In this document: one piece after another, positions 43,438 through 52,477 of the stretch
Layout of the letters: each line of letters opens with the position of its first letter
Position numbering within the stretch: the first letter of the stretch is position 1
Assembly: GCF_002902905.1 (NCBI RefSeq)
Contig: NZ_CP026124.1
Location: 5,952,001-6,016,000, forward strand
DNA from: Achromobacter sp. AONIH1
GTDB taxonomy: Bacteria; Pseudomonadota; Gammaproteobacteria; Burkholderiales; Burkholderiaceae_B
Length of the DNA stretch: 64,000 bases
Direction: 5' to 3'
Made by a program: the position numbers and the translations under genes
Notes under the pieces: generated by a model
Seen by the model: only the letters and a program-made list of their open reading frames with translations
The model's database searches: none
Told to the model about the DNA's origin: nothing

Positions 43438-44463
43438 CTATTTCTGTTCCAGCAGCTCGCGCGCCACGGCGGCGATGCCGTCGGCGTCCAGCCGGTAATG
43501 GGCGTACAGCGCGGTGGGCGGCGCGATCAGGCTGTATTCGTCATGAATGCCGTGGCGGCGCAGGCGCACGCCCAGGCCGCCGTCGGCCAGCACCTCGGCC
43601 ACGGCCGAGCCCAGCCCGCCCATCACATTGTGCTCTTCCACCGTCAGCATCCGGCCGGCGGCGCGGGCCGCGGCCAGCACCGCGTCGCGGTCCAGCGGCT
43701 TGATGGTGGGCATGTCGATCACGCCGACCGACAGGCCGGCCTCGCGCAACCGTTCGGCGGCCTGCAGCGCCGCGTGCACGGCGATGCCGCAGGCGATGAT
43801 GTTCAGGTCGCCGCCCAGCGCGTGCGTGATGGCGCGGCCGAACCGGAACGGCGCGCCATCGGCGTAGACCTGTGGATCGCGGCCTCGGCCAATGCGGAAG
43901 TAGATGGGCTCGGGCCAATCGACGCTGGCCTTGATGGCCGAGGCCAGTTGCGGGCCGTCGGCCGGCGACACCACGGTCAGCCCGGCGATGGCGCGCGTGG
44001 TGGAGATGTCTTCGGTGGCATGGTGCGAGGTGCCGTAGAAGCCCAGGCTGATGCCGGTGTGATGACCGATCAGGCGCACCGGCAGCCGGGTATAGGCCAC
44101 GTCCATGCGGATCTGCTCGCAACACAGCAGGCCCAGGAAGGACGCGAAGGTGGCGACGAAGGGCATCAGCCCCGTGGTGGCCATGCCGGCGGCGGCCGAG
44201 ACCATGTTCTGTTCCGAGATGCCGAACTGCACATAGCGTTCGGGAAAGGCGGACGCGTAGCGGTTCAGGCCGTTCGAGTATTGCAGGTCGGCCGAGCCGG
44301 CCACGACGGGATGGCCGGCGCGCGTCAGATCGATGAGCGCGTCGGACAGATAGGACAGGCCGGGCGTGACCGCATTGAGCGCGCGGTACTGCCAGGATTC
44401 GGGGGAGCGCGGCGCGGATGGCGATCCGGAGTGCGGCCGGGTGTGCTGCTGGGATTGCGGCAT
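43438..44463 (-). CDS. Transketolase-like enzyme, C-terminal subunit
   Basis: A 341-residue protein equivalent to the pyrimidine-binding and C-terminal domains of transketolase. After a Pro/Ser-rich start it shows DLTRAGHPVVAGSADLQYSN, then PERYVQFGISEQNMVSAAAG with the catalytic Glu, then the phosphate/sugar-binding region and LTVEEHNVMGGLGSAVAEVL. It must assemble with the separately encoded N-terminal subunit, 6 bp upstream. Split transketolases occur in several carbohydrate-degradation operons; the substrate here is not apparent. Confidence 0.88.
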   Translation of the reverse strand: MPQSQQHTRPHSGSPSAPRSPESWQYRALNAVTPGLSYLSDALIDLTRAGHPVVAGSADLQYSNGLNRYASAFPERYVQFGISEQNMVSAAAGMATTGLMPFVATFASFLGLLCCEQIRMDVAYTRLPVRLIGHHTGISLGFYGTSHHATEDISTTRAIAGLTVVSPADGPQLASAIKASVDWPEPIYFRIGRGRDPQVYADGAPFRFGRAITHALGGDLNIIACGIAVHAALQAAERLREAGLSVGVIDMPTIKPLDRDAVLAAARAAGRMLTVEEHNVMGGLGSAVAEVLADGGLGVRLRRHGIHDEYSLIAPPTALYAHYRLDADGIAAVARELLEQK

Positions 44464-44469
44464 GGCGGT

Positions 44470-45327
44470 TCAGATCTCGCGGGACAGGATTTCGGCGACG
44501 GCGGCATCGGCGTCGGACGGGGCCAGGTAGCCCAGGTGCCAGCCGGGTTCGGTTTCCATATAGGACACGCCCTTGCCCTTGACGGTGCGGGCGATCACGC
44601 AGGCCGGCCGTTCGCGCGTGCCGTCCGCGCGCAGCCGGCGCAGCAGCGCGGTCAGCGCGGACAGGTCGTGGCCGTCGACCTCGTGCACGTCCCAGCCGAA
44701 GGCGCGCCACTTGTCGGCCAGCGATTCCACGCCGATCACGTCGTCGACCCGGCCGTCGAGCTGATAGCCGTTGCGATCGACGATGGCGATCAGGTTGGAC
44801 AGCCGGTGATGCGCGGCGAACAGCGCCGCTTCCCAGACCTGCCCTTCCTGCATCTCGCCGTCGCCCAGCATGACGAAGACGCGGAAATCGCGCTGGCCCA
44901 GGCGCGCGCCGACCGCCATGCCGGCGCCGTTGGACAGCGCGTGGCCGATGGAGCCGGAGCTGAAGTCCACGCCGGGCACCTTGCTCATGTCGGGATGGTC
45001 GCCCAGCGGGCTGCCCAGGCGGGTGTAGTCATCCAGCCATGCGCGCGGAAAGAAATCCTGGTCGGCCAGCACCGGGAACAGGCCGACGGCGACATGCCCC
45101 TTGCCCATGAGGAAGCGGTCGCGGTCCGGCCAGGCGGGCTCGCCCGGCCGCAGCCGCATCACGCCGTAGTACAGCGCGGCGAAGATCTCGGCGCAGGAAA
45201 AGACGGAGCTGTAGTGGCCGACCTTGGCGATCTCGATCAGGCGGATGGTTTCGAGCCGGATGTGGCGGGCCTTGTCCCGCAGCGTCCGAAGCTCGTCCTG
45301 GGTGGGCATTTCCAGGTCCGTGGGCAT
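44470..45327 (-). CDS. Transketolase-like enzyme, N-terminal (TPP) subunit
   Basis: A 285-residue TPP-binding subunit with GHYSSVFSCAEIFAALYYG near the start, GDHPDMSKVPGVDFSSGSIG, and the TPP/Mg motif GDGEMQEGQVWEAALFAA followed by IAIVDRNGYQLDG. The start at 45327 has AGGAG 7 nt upstream; an in-frame ATG at 45372 would extend through the operator at 45349-45361 and is rejected. It heads the minus-strand operon (TPP subunit, C subunit, AroE-like, GMC) and faces the divergent GntR gene. Confidence 0.88.
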   Translation of the reverse strand: MPTDLEMPTQDELRTLRDKARHIRLETIRLIEIAKVGHYSSVFSCAEIFAALYYGVMRLRPGEPAWPDRDRFLMGKGHVAVGLFPVLADQDFFPRAWLDDYTRLGSPLGDHPDMSKVPGVDFSSGSIGHALSNGAGMAVGARLGQRDFRVFVMLGDGEMQEGQVWEAALFAAHHRLSNLIAIVDRNGYQLDGRVDDVIGVESLADKWRAFGWDVHEVDGHDLSALTALLRRLRADGTRERPACVIARTVKGKGVSYMETEPGWHLGYLAPSDADAAVAEILSREI

Positions 45328-45348
45328 GGCGTCTCCTGCCGTTTTTAG

Positions 45349-45361
45349 ATATATCATATAT
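45349..45361. promoter_or_regulatory. GntR-regulon operator, copy 1 (transketolase/gntR)
   Basis: The palindrome ATATATCATATAT lies 21 bp upstream of the transketolase start and 89 bp upstream of the gntR start. The same 13-mer recurs at 48419-48431, and a 12/13 match occurs at 48208-48220. Its placement allows control of both divergent genes. Confidence 0.7.
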
Positions 45362-45450
45362 AATATACCCATCGCGCTCGAATTGGCTATGCCGGGCTAG
45401 AATTCGTTCCGGATTCACCCGTTCCTTCCCATACGCACGCCGCAACCGCC

Positions 45451-46155
45451 ATGCCCAGCCTTAAACCGGTCAAGAAAGAGAACCTGTCCGTCAGGGTCTA
45501 CAACGAAATCCGCAATGCCCTGATCAACGGGCAGTACGAGCCTGGCGAACGCCTGATCATCGGCGAGCTGGCCCAGGAAATGGGCGTGTCCATCACGCCC
45601 GTGCGCGAGGCCATCTTCCGGCTCATCAGCGAGCAGGGCCTGGAGATGCAGGCCGCCACCGCGGTCTACGTGCCCTATGTGAACTCCGAGAAGCTGCGCG
45701 AGATCCAGCAGATCCGCTTCCACCTTGAAGGCATGGGCGCGGCGGAGGCCGCCAAGCACATCACCCGCAAACAGCTCGACAACCTGATCGCGCTGCAACA
45801 GGAATTCCTGTCCTACACGGCCAGCGATCCCAAGCGGGCCAGCTACCTGAACCGCAAGTTCCATTTCGGCATCCTCGAGGCCAGCAACAAGCCCATCCTG
45901 CGCAATACGGTGGAATCGTTCTGGGTCATCACCGGCCCCATCCTGAAGGTCTTCCACGTCAAGACGGCCGGCATCGACTACACGCAGGATGAGCACCGCC
46001 ACGGGGCCGTGCTGGCCGCGCTGGAGGCGCGCGACTCCGAGGCCGCCGCCCGCGCCATCCAGGCCGACCTGGTCTGGGGCGGCAAGATCATGATCGACTG
46101 GCTGGTCGAGCGCGAGAAGGAAATGGACTACCGCCCGCCCGCCCCACGCAAATAG
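45451..46155 (+). CDS. GntR/FCD-family regulator
   Basis: A 234-residue regulator with an N-terminal winged helix (YNEIRNALINGQYEPGERL, then MGVSITPVREAIFRL, about residues 45-60) and a C-terminal all-helical FCD domain containing LNRKFHFGILEASN and DEHRHGAVLAALEARD, whose conserved His/Asp residues usually bind a metal and carboxylated ligand. It is divergent from the transketolase operon and followed after 8 bp by a GldA-like gene. The repeated 13-bp motif in three nearby promoters is its most likely operator. Confidence 0.88.
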   Translation: MPSLKPVKKENLSVRVYNEIRNALINGQYEPGERLIIGELAQEMGVSITPVREAIFRLISEQGLEMQAATAVYVPYVNSEKLREIQQIRFHLEGMGAAEAAKHITRKQLDNLIALQQEFLSYTASDPKRASYLNRKFHFGILEASNKPILRNTVESFWVITGPILKVFHVKTAGIDYTQDEHRHGAVLAALEARDSEAAARAIQADLVWGGKIMIDWLVEREKEMDYRPPAPRK

Positions 46156-46163
46156 GAAACCGC

Positions 46164-47231
46164 ATGCTGACGATCTTCGGCGCTCCCGGCCGCTACATAC
46201 AGGGCCCCGACGCACTGGACACCCTGGGCCGGCAGGCCGCCCTCTTCGGCCGCCGCGCCGCGCTGGTGATCGACGGCCCCATGCATGCCATCCTGGGCGC
46301 GCGCGTCGAGGCGCTGTGCGCCGCCAGCCAGGTGCGGGCAATGCCGCTGATCGTCGAAGGCGACCTGACGCCCGAGACCATCGAAGCGCTGCGCGCGCAG
46401 GCCGGCAGGCTCGACGCCGACATGGTCGTCGCGGTGGGCGGCGGCAAGGCGCTGGACGCCGGCAAGGCGGTGGCGCGCTCGCTGCATTGCCACCTGATCA
46501 CCGTGCCGACCGCGGCGTCGAACGACGCCCCCACCAGCAAGAACTACGTGCTGTACGACGCCGACCACAACCTGCTGGCGGTCGAGCACATGCTGTTCAA
46601 CCCCACCATCGTGCTGGTGGACACCACCGTCATCGCCAGCGCGCCGGCCGCCTTCTTCCGCGCCGGGCTGGGCGACGCCGTGTCCAAGAAGTTCGAGGCC
46701 GAGCAGTGCCGCCGCCACGGCGGATCCAATATGTATGGCGGCAAGCCGCCCCTGGCCGCGCAATTGCTGGCCGAGGGCTGCCTGCGCATCCTGCTGGAAG
46801 ACGGCGCCCAGGCGCTGGCAGCGGCCGGCACCGGCCGGCCCACGCCGGCCTTCGAGCGCGCGGTCGAGGCCATGATCCTGCTGAGCGGGCTGGGCTTTGA
46901 AAGCGGCGGCCTGTCCATCGCCCATGCGCTCACGCGCGGCCTGCCCCGCATCGCCGGCCTGGCCACCTCGGCCCACGGCTTGCAGGTGGCGCTGGGGCTG
47001 CTGGTGCAACTGGATCTGGAAGCGCGCGACGACGGCCTGCTGGCCGAGCTGACGCGCTGGTACGCGCAAGTGGGCCTGCCCGTCAGCCTGCGCGAGCTGG
47101 GCGCCACGGCGCCGACGGACGCGGAACTGGAAACCGCCGCCGCCCTGACCTTGAACGCGCGCCACGCGGCCAACTTCGACCGGACGCTGTCGGTGGCCGA
47201 ACTGGCCGCCGCGCTGCGCCGGCGCGCCTGA
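46164..47231 (+). CDS. Iron/zinc-type alcohol dehydrogenase (GldA-like)
   Basis: A 355-residue group III dehydrogenase with NAD-binding VAVGGGKALDAGKAVA, the VPTAASNDAPTS segment, and the metal ligands FRAGLGDAVSKKFEAE (Asp), GLSIAHALTRGL (His) and TSAHGLQVALG (His), as in glycerol dehydrogenase and glycerol-1-phosphate dehydrogenase. It oxidises a vicinal diol or polyol, or reduces the ketone. It is 8 bp from gntR with AGGAAA upstream, so the two form an operon. Confidence 0.87.
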   Translation: MLTIFGAPGRYIQGPDALDTLGRQAALFGRRAALVIDGPMHAILGARVEALCAASQVRAMPLIVEGDLTPETIEALRAQAGRLDADMVVAVGGGKALDAGKAVARSLHCHLITVPTAASNDAPTSKNYVLYDADHNLLAVEHMLFNPTIVLVDTTVIASAPAAFFRAGLGDAVSKKFEAEQCRRHGGSNMYGGKPPLAAQLLAEGCLRILLEDGAQALAAAGTGRPTPAFERAVEAMILLSGLGFESGGLSIAHALTRGLPRIAGLATSAHGLQVALGLLVQLDLEARDDGLLAELTRWYAQVGLPVSLRELGATAPTDAELETAAALTLNARHAANFDRTLSVAELAAALRRRA

Positions 47232-47341
47232 GCCCGGCCGCCTGAGACGCGCGCCGCGCCCGGGCGCGATGGTCGCGAGCGCGCGCCACGCAGTCTTGCG
47301 CGCCGCGCATTCCTGCCTTTGGCTGTCGCGTGATCAACAAA

Positions 47342-47366
47342 CCGGCGCCGCGATCTTCGGCGCCGG
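47342..47366. terminator. Bidirectional terminator hairpin
   Basis: CCGGCGCCG and CGGCGCCGG form a perfect 9-bp stem with a 7-nt loop in the gap between the convergent GldA-like and SDR genes. Confidence 0.6.
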
Positions 47367-47380
47367 CGGGCCTCATCCCG

Positions 47381-48163
47381 TCAATAGAGTTTCTGCGTGA
47401 AGCCGTCCACCACGATGGCCTGGCCGCTGACGCTGCGCGCCGCCTCGCTGGCGTTGAACAGCACCATGTTGGCGATGTCGCGCGCCGTGACCATGCGGCC
47501 CATCGCGGCCTGGTTCTCGTAGAGCGCGGCGATCTCCTCCACCGGCTTGCCCAGCGTCTCGGCCTTCGCGGCGATGACGGCGCGGATGCGCGGCCCTTCC
47601 ACCGCGCCCGGCAGGATCGCGTTGACGCGGATGCCATGCGGGCCCAGCTCGATGGCCAGCGATTTGGTGAAGCCGATCACCGCCCATTTCGACGCCGAAT
47701 AGACCGAACGGCCGGCGAAGCCCAGGTGGCCGGCGGCCGAGGACAGGTTGATCATCACGCCGGCCTTGGACGCCTTGAGCAGCGGAATGGCCTGGCGCGC
47801 GCACAGGAACTGGCCGGTGATGTTGACGGCCAGCGTGCGGTCCCAGTCGGCCTTGGACAGGGTCTCGACAAAACCGGTGGGCCCCGCCACGCCGGCGTTG
47901 TTCACCAGCACATCCAGCCCGCCCAGCTCGCGCGCCACGGCCTGGAACAGCGCCGCCACGCTGTCCTCGTCCGACACATCGGCGCGCAGCGCGTGCACGC
48001 CAGGCAGCTCGGCGGGCAGCGCGGCCAGCCGGGACTCGTTCACGTCGCAGACGAACACCCGGGCGCCGGCGCGATGGAACACGCGGGCCATCTCCAGGCC
48101 CAGCCCGTCGGCGCCCGCGGTGATCAAGACCTTCTTTCCAGCGAAATCGACTTCTTCGAACAT
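47381..48163 (-). CDS. Short-chain dehydrogenase/reductase (SDR)
   Basis: A 260-residue classical SDR with the cofactor loop ITAGADGLGLEMAR, VNNAGVAGP, the catalytic Ser in NLSSAAG and Tyr-x-x-x-Lys in VYSASKWA. The Asp after beta-2 (VFVCDV) suggests NAD rather than NADP. It is monocistronic, converging on the GldA-like gene, and has operator copy 2 44 bp upstream of its start. It probably carries out one oxidation in the pathway governed by GntR. Confidence 0.88.
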   Translation of the reverse strand: MFEEVDFAGKKVLITAGADGLGLEMARVFHRAGARVFVCDVNESRLAALPAELPGVHALRADVSDEDSVAALFQAVARELGGLDVLVNNAGVAGPTGFVETLSKADWDRTLAVNITGQFLCARQAIPLLKASKAGVMINLSSAAGHLGFAGRSVYSASKWAVIGFTKSLAIELGPHGIRVNAILPGAVEGPRIRAVIAAKAETLGKPVEEIAALYENQAAMGRMVTARDIANMVLFNASEAARSVSGQAIVVDGFTQKLY

Positions 48164-48207
48164 GCTAGCTGCCTCCTGGTTCTCACATGGCCTACGCCAC
48201 TCGGTGA

Positions 48208-48220
48208 TATACGATATATT
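48208..48220. promoter_or_regulatory. GntR-regulon operator, copy 2 (SDR)
   Basis: The minus strand reads ATATATCGTATAT, a 12-of-13 match to copies 1 and 3, 44 bp upstream of the SDR start codon. Confidence 0.65.
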
Positions 48221-48418
48221 TTTTCACTACGCGAAAAAGGATTCCGAAATCCAATGGGGACGGGCTTATCCTCAGGCTGAAACAGCCCCCAATCTTGCGC
48301 ATCGTTGCGCCAGAATCGGCCGCAAAGGCTTTATTCATGCGGCTTGAGGGAAATCCCCGATTCGTCCTCCTGGCACCGCCACTAGAATCCATGGCGAGGT
48401 TTCACGACCCGATATCAC

Positions 48419-48431
48419 ATATATCATATAT
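48419..48431. promoter_or_regulatory. GntR-regulon operator, copy 3 (importer operon)
   Basis: ATATATCATATAT, identical to copy 1, lies 57 bp upstream of the start of the importer's binding-protein gene. GATATC sits directly 5' of it. Confidence 0.7.
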
Positions 48432-48488
48432 TCAAAAGACGGACGCAGCACCGGCCAGTCCGCATCCCATACCGACAAAGGAGCGCAG

Positions 48489-49688
48489 ATGTACAAGTTC
48501 AAGAAACTCGTCCTGGCCTTGGGGCTGTGCGGCGCGGTGGCGACCGGAACCGCGGCGGCGGACATGAAGGTGGGGGCCCTCTTCCCATTCAGCGGCGCGC
48601 TGGCGCTGCTGGGGCAGGAGAGCTATCGCGGCCTGGAGCTGGCCGTCAACGAGATCAACGCCGCGGGCGGCATCAACGGCGAGAAGATCCAGATCGTCAA
48701 GGCCGACGCGGTCGACCCGACCCAGGCCGTGTCCGAAACCAAGCGCCTGATCTCATCCAACGTGATCGGCGTGTTCGGCAGCTACGCGTCCGGCATTTCC
48801 TACGCCGCCTCGCCGGTCACGGAGCTGGCGGGCGTGCCCTACTTCGAGCTGGGCGCCACCGCCCACAAGATCACCACGCGCGGCTACAAGTACCTGTTCC
48901 GCAGCAATCCCAACACGGCGCTGTACGGCGTGTCGGTGGTCAACGCCCTGCACGAGACCATCGCGCCGGGCATGGGGCTGAATCCCAAGGACATCAAGAT
49001 CGGCATCATCCACGAGGACGGCCCCTACGGCACCGACGTGGCCGCCACCGAGAAGAAGCGCGCGCAGGAGCTGGGCTACACGGTGGCCGAAGTGCTGCCC
49101 TATTCCGCCAAGACGGTGGACCTGTCCTCGCTCATCCTGCGTCTGAAGGGCGCCAAGGTGGACGTGGTGCTGCAAACGGCCTACCAGAACGACGCCATCC
49201 TGTTCTTCAGCCAGGCGCGCGCCGCGGGCTTCAAGCCCAAGGTCGTGATCGGCGCGGGCGGCGGCTATTCGCTGGCCGACACCGCCAAGGCGGTGGGCGC
49301 CGACATGAACGGCGTGTTCGACCTGGACTTCCCGCAGTCCTCGATCAATCCGGCCGGCGCGCCGGGGCTGGACAAGTTCCTGGAAGCCTACAAGTCCACC
49401 TACAAGAGCGATCCGCAGTCGGGCCACAGCCTGACCAACTACGTGGGCGCCAAGGCCTTCTTCGACGCCATCGCCAAGGCCAAGTCCACCGACAAGGACA
49501 AGATCCGCGCCTCGGTGCTGGCCTACAAGGTGCCGGCCGGCCAGACCGCAAACGGCTGGGCCTTCGACTTCGGCGAGGACGGCCAGAACAACGCATCGAC
49601 CTTCTACGTGATGCAGTGGCAGGACGGCAAGCTGGTCACGATCGCGCCCAGCAACCTCGCCCTCGGCAAGCCGGTATTCAACAAGTAA
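48489..49688 (+). CDS. ABC importer solute-binding protein (LivK family)
   Basis: A 399-residue periplasmic type I binding protein with a signal peptide (cleavage after TAAA, about residue 24). The mature start MKVGALFPFSGALALLGQES and INAAGGINGEKIQIVKADAV are classic LivK/HAAT features. The family binds branched-chain amino acids but also amides, urea, aromatic and short-chain acids. It heads a six-gene operon that includes two oxidoreductases, with AAAGGAG upstream. The substrate is likely the compound degraded by the GntR-controlled enzymes. Confidence 0.9.
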   Translation: MYKFKKLVLALGLCGAVATGTAAADMKVGALFPFSGALALLGQESYRGLELAVNEINAAGGINGEKIQIVKADAVDPTQAVSETKRLISSNVIGVFGSYASGISYAASPVTELAGVPYFELGATAHKITTRGYKYLFRSNPNTALYGVSVVNALHETIAPGMGLNPKDIKIGIIHEDGPYGTDVAATEKKRAQELGYTVAEVLPYSAKTVDLSSLILRLKGAKVDVVLQTAYQNDAILFFSQARAAGFKPKVVIGAGGGYSLADTAKAVGADMNGVFDLDFPQSSINPAGAPGLDKFLEAYKSTYKSDPQSGHSLTNYVGAKAFFDAIAKAKSTDKDKIRASVLAYKVPAGQTANGWAFDFGEDGQNNASTFYVMQWQDGKLVTIAPSNLALGKPVFNK

Positions 49689-49805
49689 ACGCCGAGCCGG
49701 CATCCGGCGCCAGGACCGCCCGCGGGGGCTCCTCGCGCCGGCCGCCGGACACACGCGGCCCCGCCGTCGCCCGGCCGGGGCCGTGCATCGACTAGAGGTT
49801 GCATC

Positions 49806-50672
49806 ATGGATATCTTCATACAACTGGTCATCAACGGCCTGTTGCTGGGCGGCGCGTACACCATCATCAGCCTGGGGCTGACGCTGATCTTCGGCGTGGT
49901 GCGCGTGGTCAACTTCGCGCACGGCGAGTTCCTGATGGTGGGCATGTACCTGGTCTACCTGATCGCCGCGCAGTTCGGCGTCCATCCCTACCTGGGCCTG
50001 GCGCCGGTCGCCGTCATCCTGTTCGCGCTGGGCGCGCTGACGCAGAAGGGCATCATCCAGCCGCTGCTCAACGCCGACCAGCACATCCAGATCTTCGCCA
50101 CGGTGGGCGTGTCCACCATCCTGCTGAACCTGGCCCTGGTGCTGTTCGGCGCCAACGTGCTGCGCGCGCCGGTGCAGCTGGGCACCAGCGCCATCGACGT
50201 GGGCAGCTACTCGATGGTGAGCGGCCAGATCATCACCTTCGTGGTCGGCATCAGCCTGGCGGTGCTGCTGCACCTGTTCATGCACCGCACCTACCTGGGC
50301 CGGGCGCTGCGCGCCGTGGCCCAGCACCGCTACGCCGCCACGCTGATGGGCGTAAACGTGAACAACGTCTACGCCATCGCGTTCGGCCTGGGCACGGCCT
50401 TCGTCGGCATCGCCGCCGGCCTGCTGGCGCCGCAGTACCCGGTGTTCCCGACCGTGGGCACGTACTTCGTGCTGACGGCCTTCGTCATCGTGGTGCTGGG
50501 CGGGCTGGGCAGCCTGTACGGCGCCGTGGCCGGCTCGATGATCATCGGCATCGTCGACACGCTGGCCGGCTACTACGTCGCGCCCGACCTCAAGGAGGTC
50601 GTGTATTTCGGGATCTTCCTGCTGATCCTCGTCCTGCGTCCGACCGGCCTGTTCGGCGTCGGCACGGAATGA
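49806..50672 (+). CDS. ABC importer permease (LivH family)
   Basis: A 288-residue permease with LivH features: INGLLLGGAYTIISLGLTLI near the start, VVNFAHGEFLMVGMY, and the ATPase-contacting loop RALRAVAQHRYAATLMGVN. About eight membrane helices are predicted. AGAGG precedes the ATG. The gene follows the binding-protein gene after 117 bp and is followed after 23 bp by the fused LivM-LivG gene. Confidence 0.9.
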   Translation: MDIFIQLVINGLLLGGAYTIISLGLTLIFGVVRVVNFAHGEFLMVGMYLVYLIAAQFGVHPYLGLAPVAVILFALGALTQKGIIQPLLNADQHIQIFATVGVSTILLNLALVLFGANVLRAPVQLGTSAIDVGSYSMVSGQIITFVVGISLAVLLHLFMHRTYLGRALRAVAQHRYAATLMGVNVNNVYAIAFGLGTAFVGIAAGLLAPQYPVFPTVGTYFVLTAFVIVVLGGLGSLYGAVAGSMIIGIVDTLAGYYVAPDLKEVVYFGIFLLILVLRPTGLFGVGTE

Positions 50673-50695
50673 ACGGAACGACAAGGAGAAAAAAC

Positions 50696-52477
50696 ATGTT
50701 CCCCGATCTACGCAGTCCCAAGGGCTATGTCGGCCTGATCCTGATGCTGGCCATGCTGGCCGCGCCGCTGGCGCTGGGCACGCCGTTCTGGACCAACCTG
50801 TTCGTGCTGCTGTTCGTGTTCTCGGCCCTGTCGGTGGCCTGGAACATCGTGGGCGGCTACGCCGGCCAGCTGTCGCTGGGCCACGCCGTGTTCTACGGCA
50901 TCGGCGGGTACACCGCCACGCTGCTGACGCAGAACTTCGGCATCTCGCCCTGGTTCGGCATGCTCGCCGGCGCCGTGATCTCGGCGGCCGTGGCCGTCGT
51001 GATCAGCTATCCCACGCTGCGCCTGCGCGGCCCCTTCTTCGCGCTGGCGACCATCGCCATCCTGGAGGTGGTGCGCCTGCTGGTGATCCACGAGGAAAGC
51101 TGGACCGGCGGCTCCAGCGGCATCAGCCTGCCGCTGAACATCGGCTGGACCTGGATCGTGTTCCGCGAGAAGGCCAACTACGTGCTGATCGCCTTCGCGC
51201 TGTTCGCGCTGGTGACCTGGGTGTCCTGGTACATGCGCAAATCGCGCATCGGCCACTACCTGATCGCCATCCGCGAACGCGAGGACGCGGCGCTGGCCGT
51301 GGGCATCCACACCGTGCGCATGAAGATCATCGCCGCCGTGGTGTCGGCCATGCTGACCAGCATCGTCGGCGCCTTCCACATCACCTACCTGACCTTCGTC
51401 GACCCCAGCTCGGCCTTCTCGCTGGAGCTGTCGGTGCAGGTGGCCATGTTCGCGCTGATCGGCGGGCTGGGCACGGTGGCCGGCCCCATCGCCGGCACCT
51501 TCCTGGTGCTGCCCATCGCCGAACTGGCGCGCGGCTGGCTCAGCAGCGTGGGCAACGGCATGCACGGGCTGATCTACGGCCTGATCCTGGTGGCCGTGGT
51601 GCTGACCATCCCGCGCGGGCTGGCCGGCGCGTTCGGCCCGATGATCGAACGCTGGCTGGCGCGCCTGCCCTACCTGGGCGCGCCGCGCCGCCCCGCCACG
51701 CCGCCGCAGCAGGCGCGGCCGGCGGGACCGGCGGCCGCCGGCCAGCCGGTGCTCAAGGCCGACAGGCTGTTCAAGAGCTTCGGCGGCCTGCGCGCCACCA
51801 ACGATGTATCGCTGACGCTGAACCAGAACGAGATCCTGGGCATGATCGGCCCCAACGGCGCGGGCAAGACCACGGTGTTCAACCTGCTGTCCGGCTTCCT
51901 GTCGCCGGACCAGGGTTCGGTGTCCATGCTGAACGCGCGCGGCGAGTGGGTCAGCTGCAAGACGCCGGATGCCTTCGCCCACCAGGGCCTGGGCCGCACC
52001 TTCCAGATCGCCAAGCCCTTCACCGGCCTGACGGTGCTGGAGAACATCATGCTGGGCGCGTTCATCCGCACGTCCAGCCGCGACGAGGCCGAGCAGATCG
52101 CGCTCCGGGTGGCCGAGCAGACCGACCTGACCCGGCACCTGGACACCGAGGCGCGCAACCTGACCGTGGGCGGCATGAAACGCCTGGAAGTGGCGCGCGC
52201 GCTGGCGATCCAGCCGCGCATCCTGCTGCTGGACGAGGTGATGGCGGGCCTGAATCCCACCGACATCGAGAAGTCCATCCAGATGATCCGCCGCATCCGC
52301 GACTCGGGCGTGTCGGTGCTGCTGATCGAGCACATGATGCAGGCCACCATGGCGCTGTCCGACCGCATCGTGGTGCTGAACGAAGGCGCGGTGCTGGTCA
52401 GCGGCGCGCCCAGGGACGTGGTCGAGAACCCCGCCGTCATCGAGGCCTATCTGGGCAAGGAGTATCAGGATGCTTAA
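50696..52477 (+). CDS. Fused ABC permease-ATPase (LivM-LivG)
   Basis: A 593-residue fusion. Residues 1-325 are a LivM permease (NIVGGYAGQLSLGHAVFYGI; loop IREREDAALAVGIHTVRMK). A Pro/Ala-rich linker of about 25 residues follows, and residues 350-593 are a LivG-type ATPase with Walker A GPNGAGKTT, signature LTVGGMKRLEVARAL, Walker B LLLDEVMAGLNP and the IEHMM H-loop. The signature is LTVGGMKR in place of LSGGQ-type. Fusion fixes permease and nucleotide-binding domain in one chain. AAGGAG lies 7 nt before the ATG, and the 3' end overlaps the LivF gene by 8 bp. Confidence 0.92.
   Translation: MFPDLRSPKGYVGLILMLAMLAAPLALGTPFWTNLFVLLFVFSALSVAWNIVGGYAGQLSLGHAVFYGIGGYTATLLTQNFGISPWFGMLAGAVISAAVAVVISYPTLRLRGPFFALATIAILEVVRLLVIHEESWTGGSSGISLPLNIGWTWIVFREKANYVLIAFALFALVTWVSWYMRKSRIGHYLIAIREREDAALAVGIHTVRMKIIAAVVSAMLTSIVGAFHITYLTFVDPSSAFSLELSVQVAMFALIGGLGTVAGPIAGTFLVLPIAELARGWLSSVGNGMHGLIYGLILVAVVLTIPRGLAGAFGPMIERWLARLPYLGAPRRPATPPQQARPAGPAAAGQPVLKADRLFKSFGGLRATNDVSLTLNQNEILGMIGPNGAGKTTVFNLLSGFLSPDQGSVSMLNARGEWVSCKTPDAFAHQGLGRTFQIAKPFTGLTVLENIMLGAFIRTSSRDEAEQIALRVAEQTDLTRHLDTEARNLTVGGMKRLEVARALAIQPRILLLDEVMAGLNPTDIEKSIQMIRRIRDSGVSVLLIEHMMQATMALSDRIVVLNEGAVLVSGAPRDVVENPAVIEAYLGKEYQDA

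Larger units (their letters stand above)
48164..48488. other. 325-bp divergent promoter region
   Basis: This spacer separates the minus-strand SDR from the plus-strand importer operon. It carries two copies of the GntR-regulon motif (48208-48220 and 48419-48431), each close to one of the divergent starts, and no credible open frame. Confidence 0.7.

Noticed and set aside
48753-50684. Minus-strand open frame of about 640 codons opposite the livK/livH genes
   Set aside because: His/Gln/Arg/Val-rich composition typical of antisense reading of membrane and periplasmic protein genes; no ribosome site; two solid genes on the plus strand.
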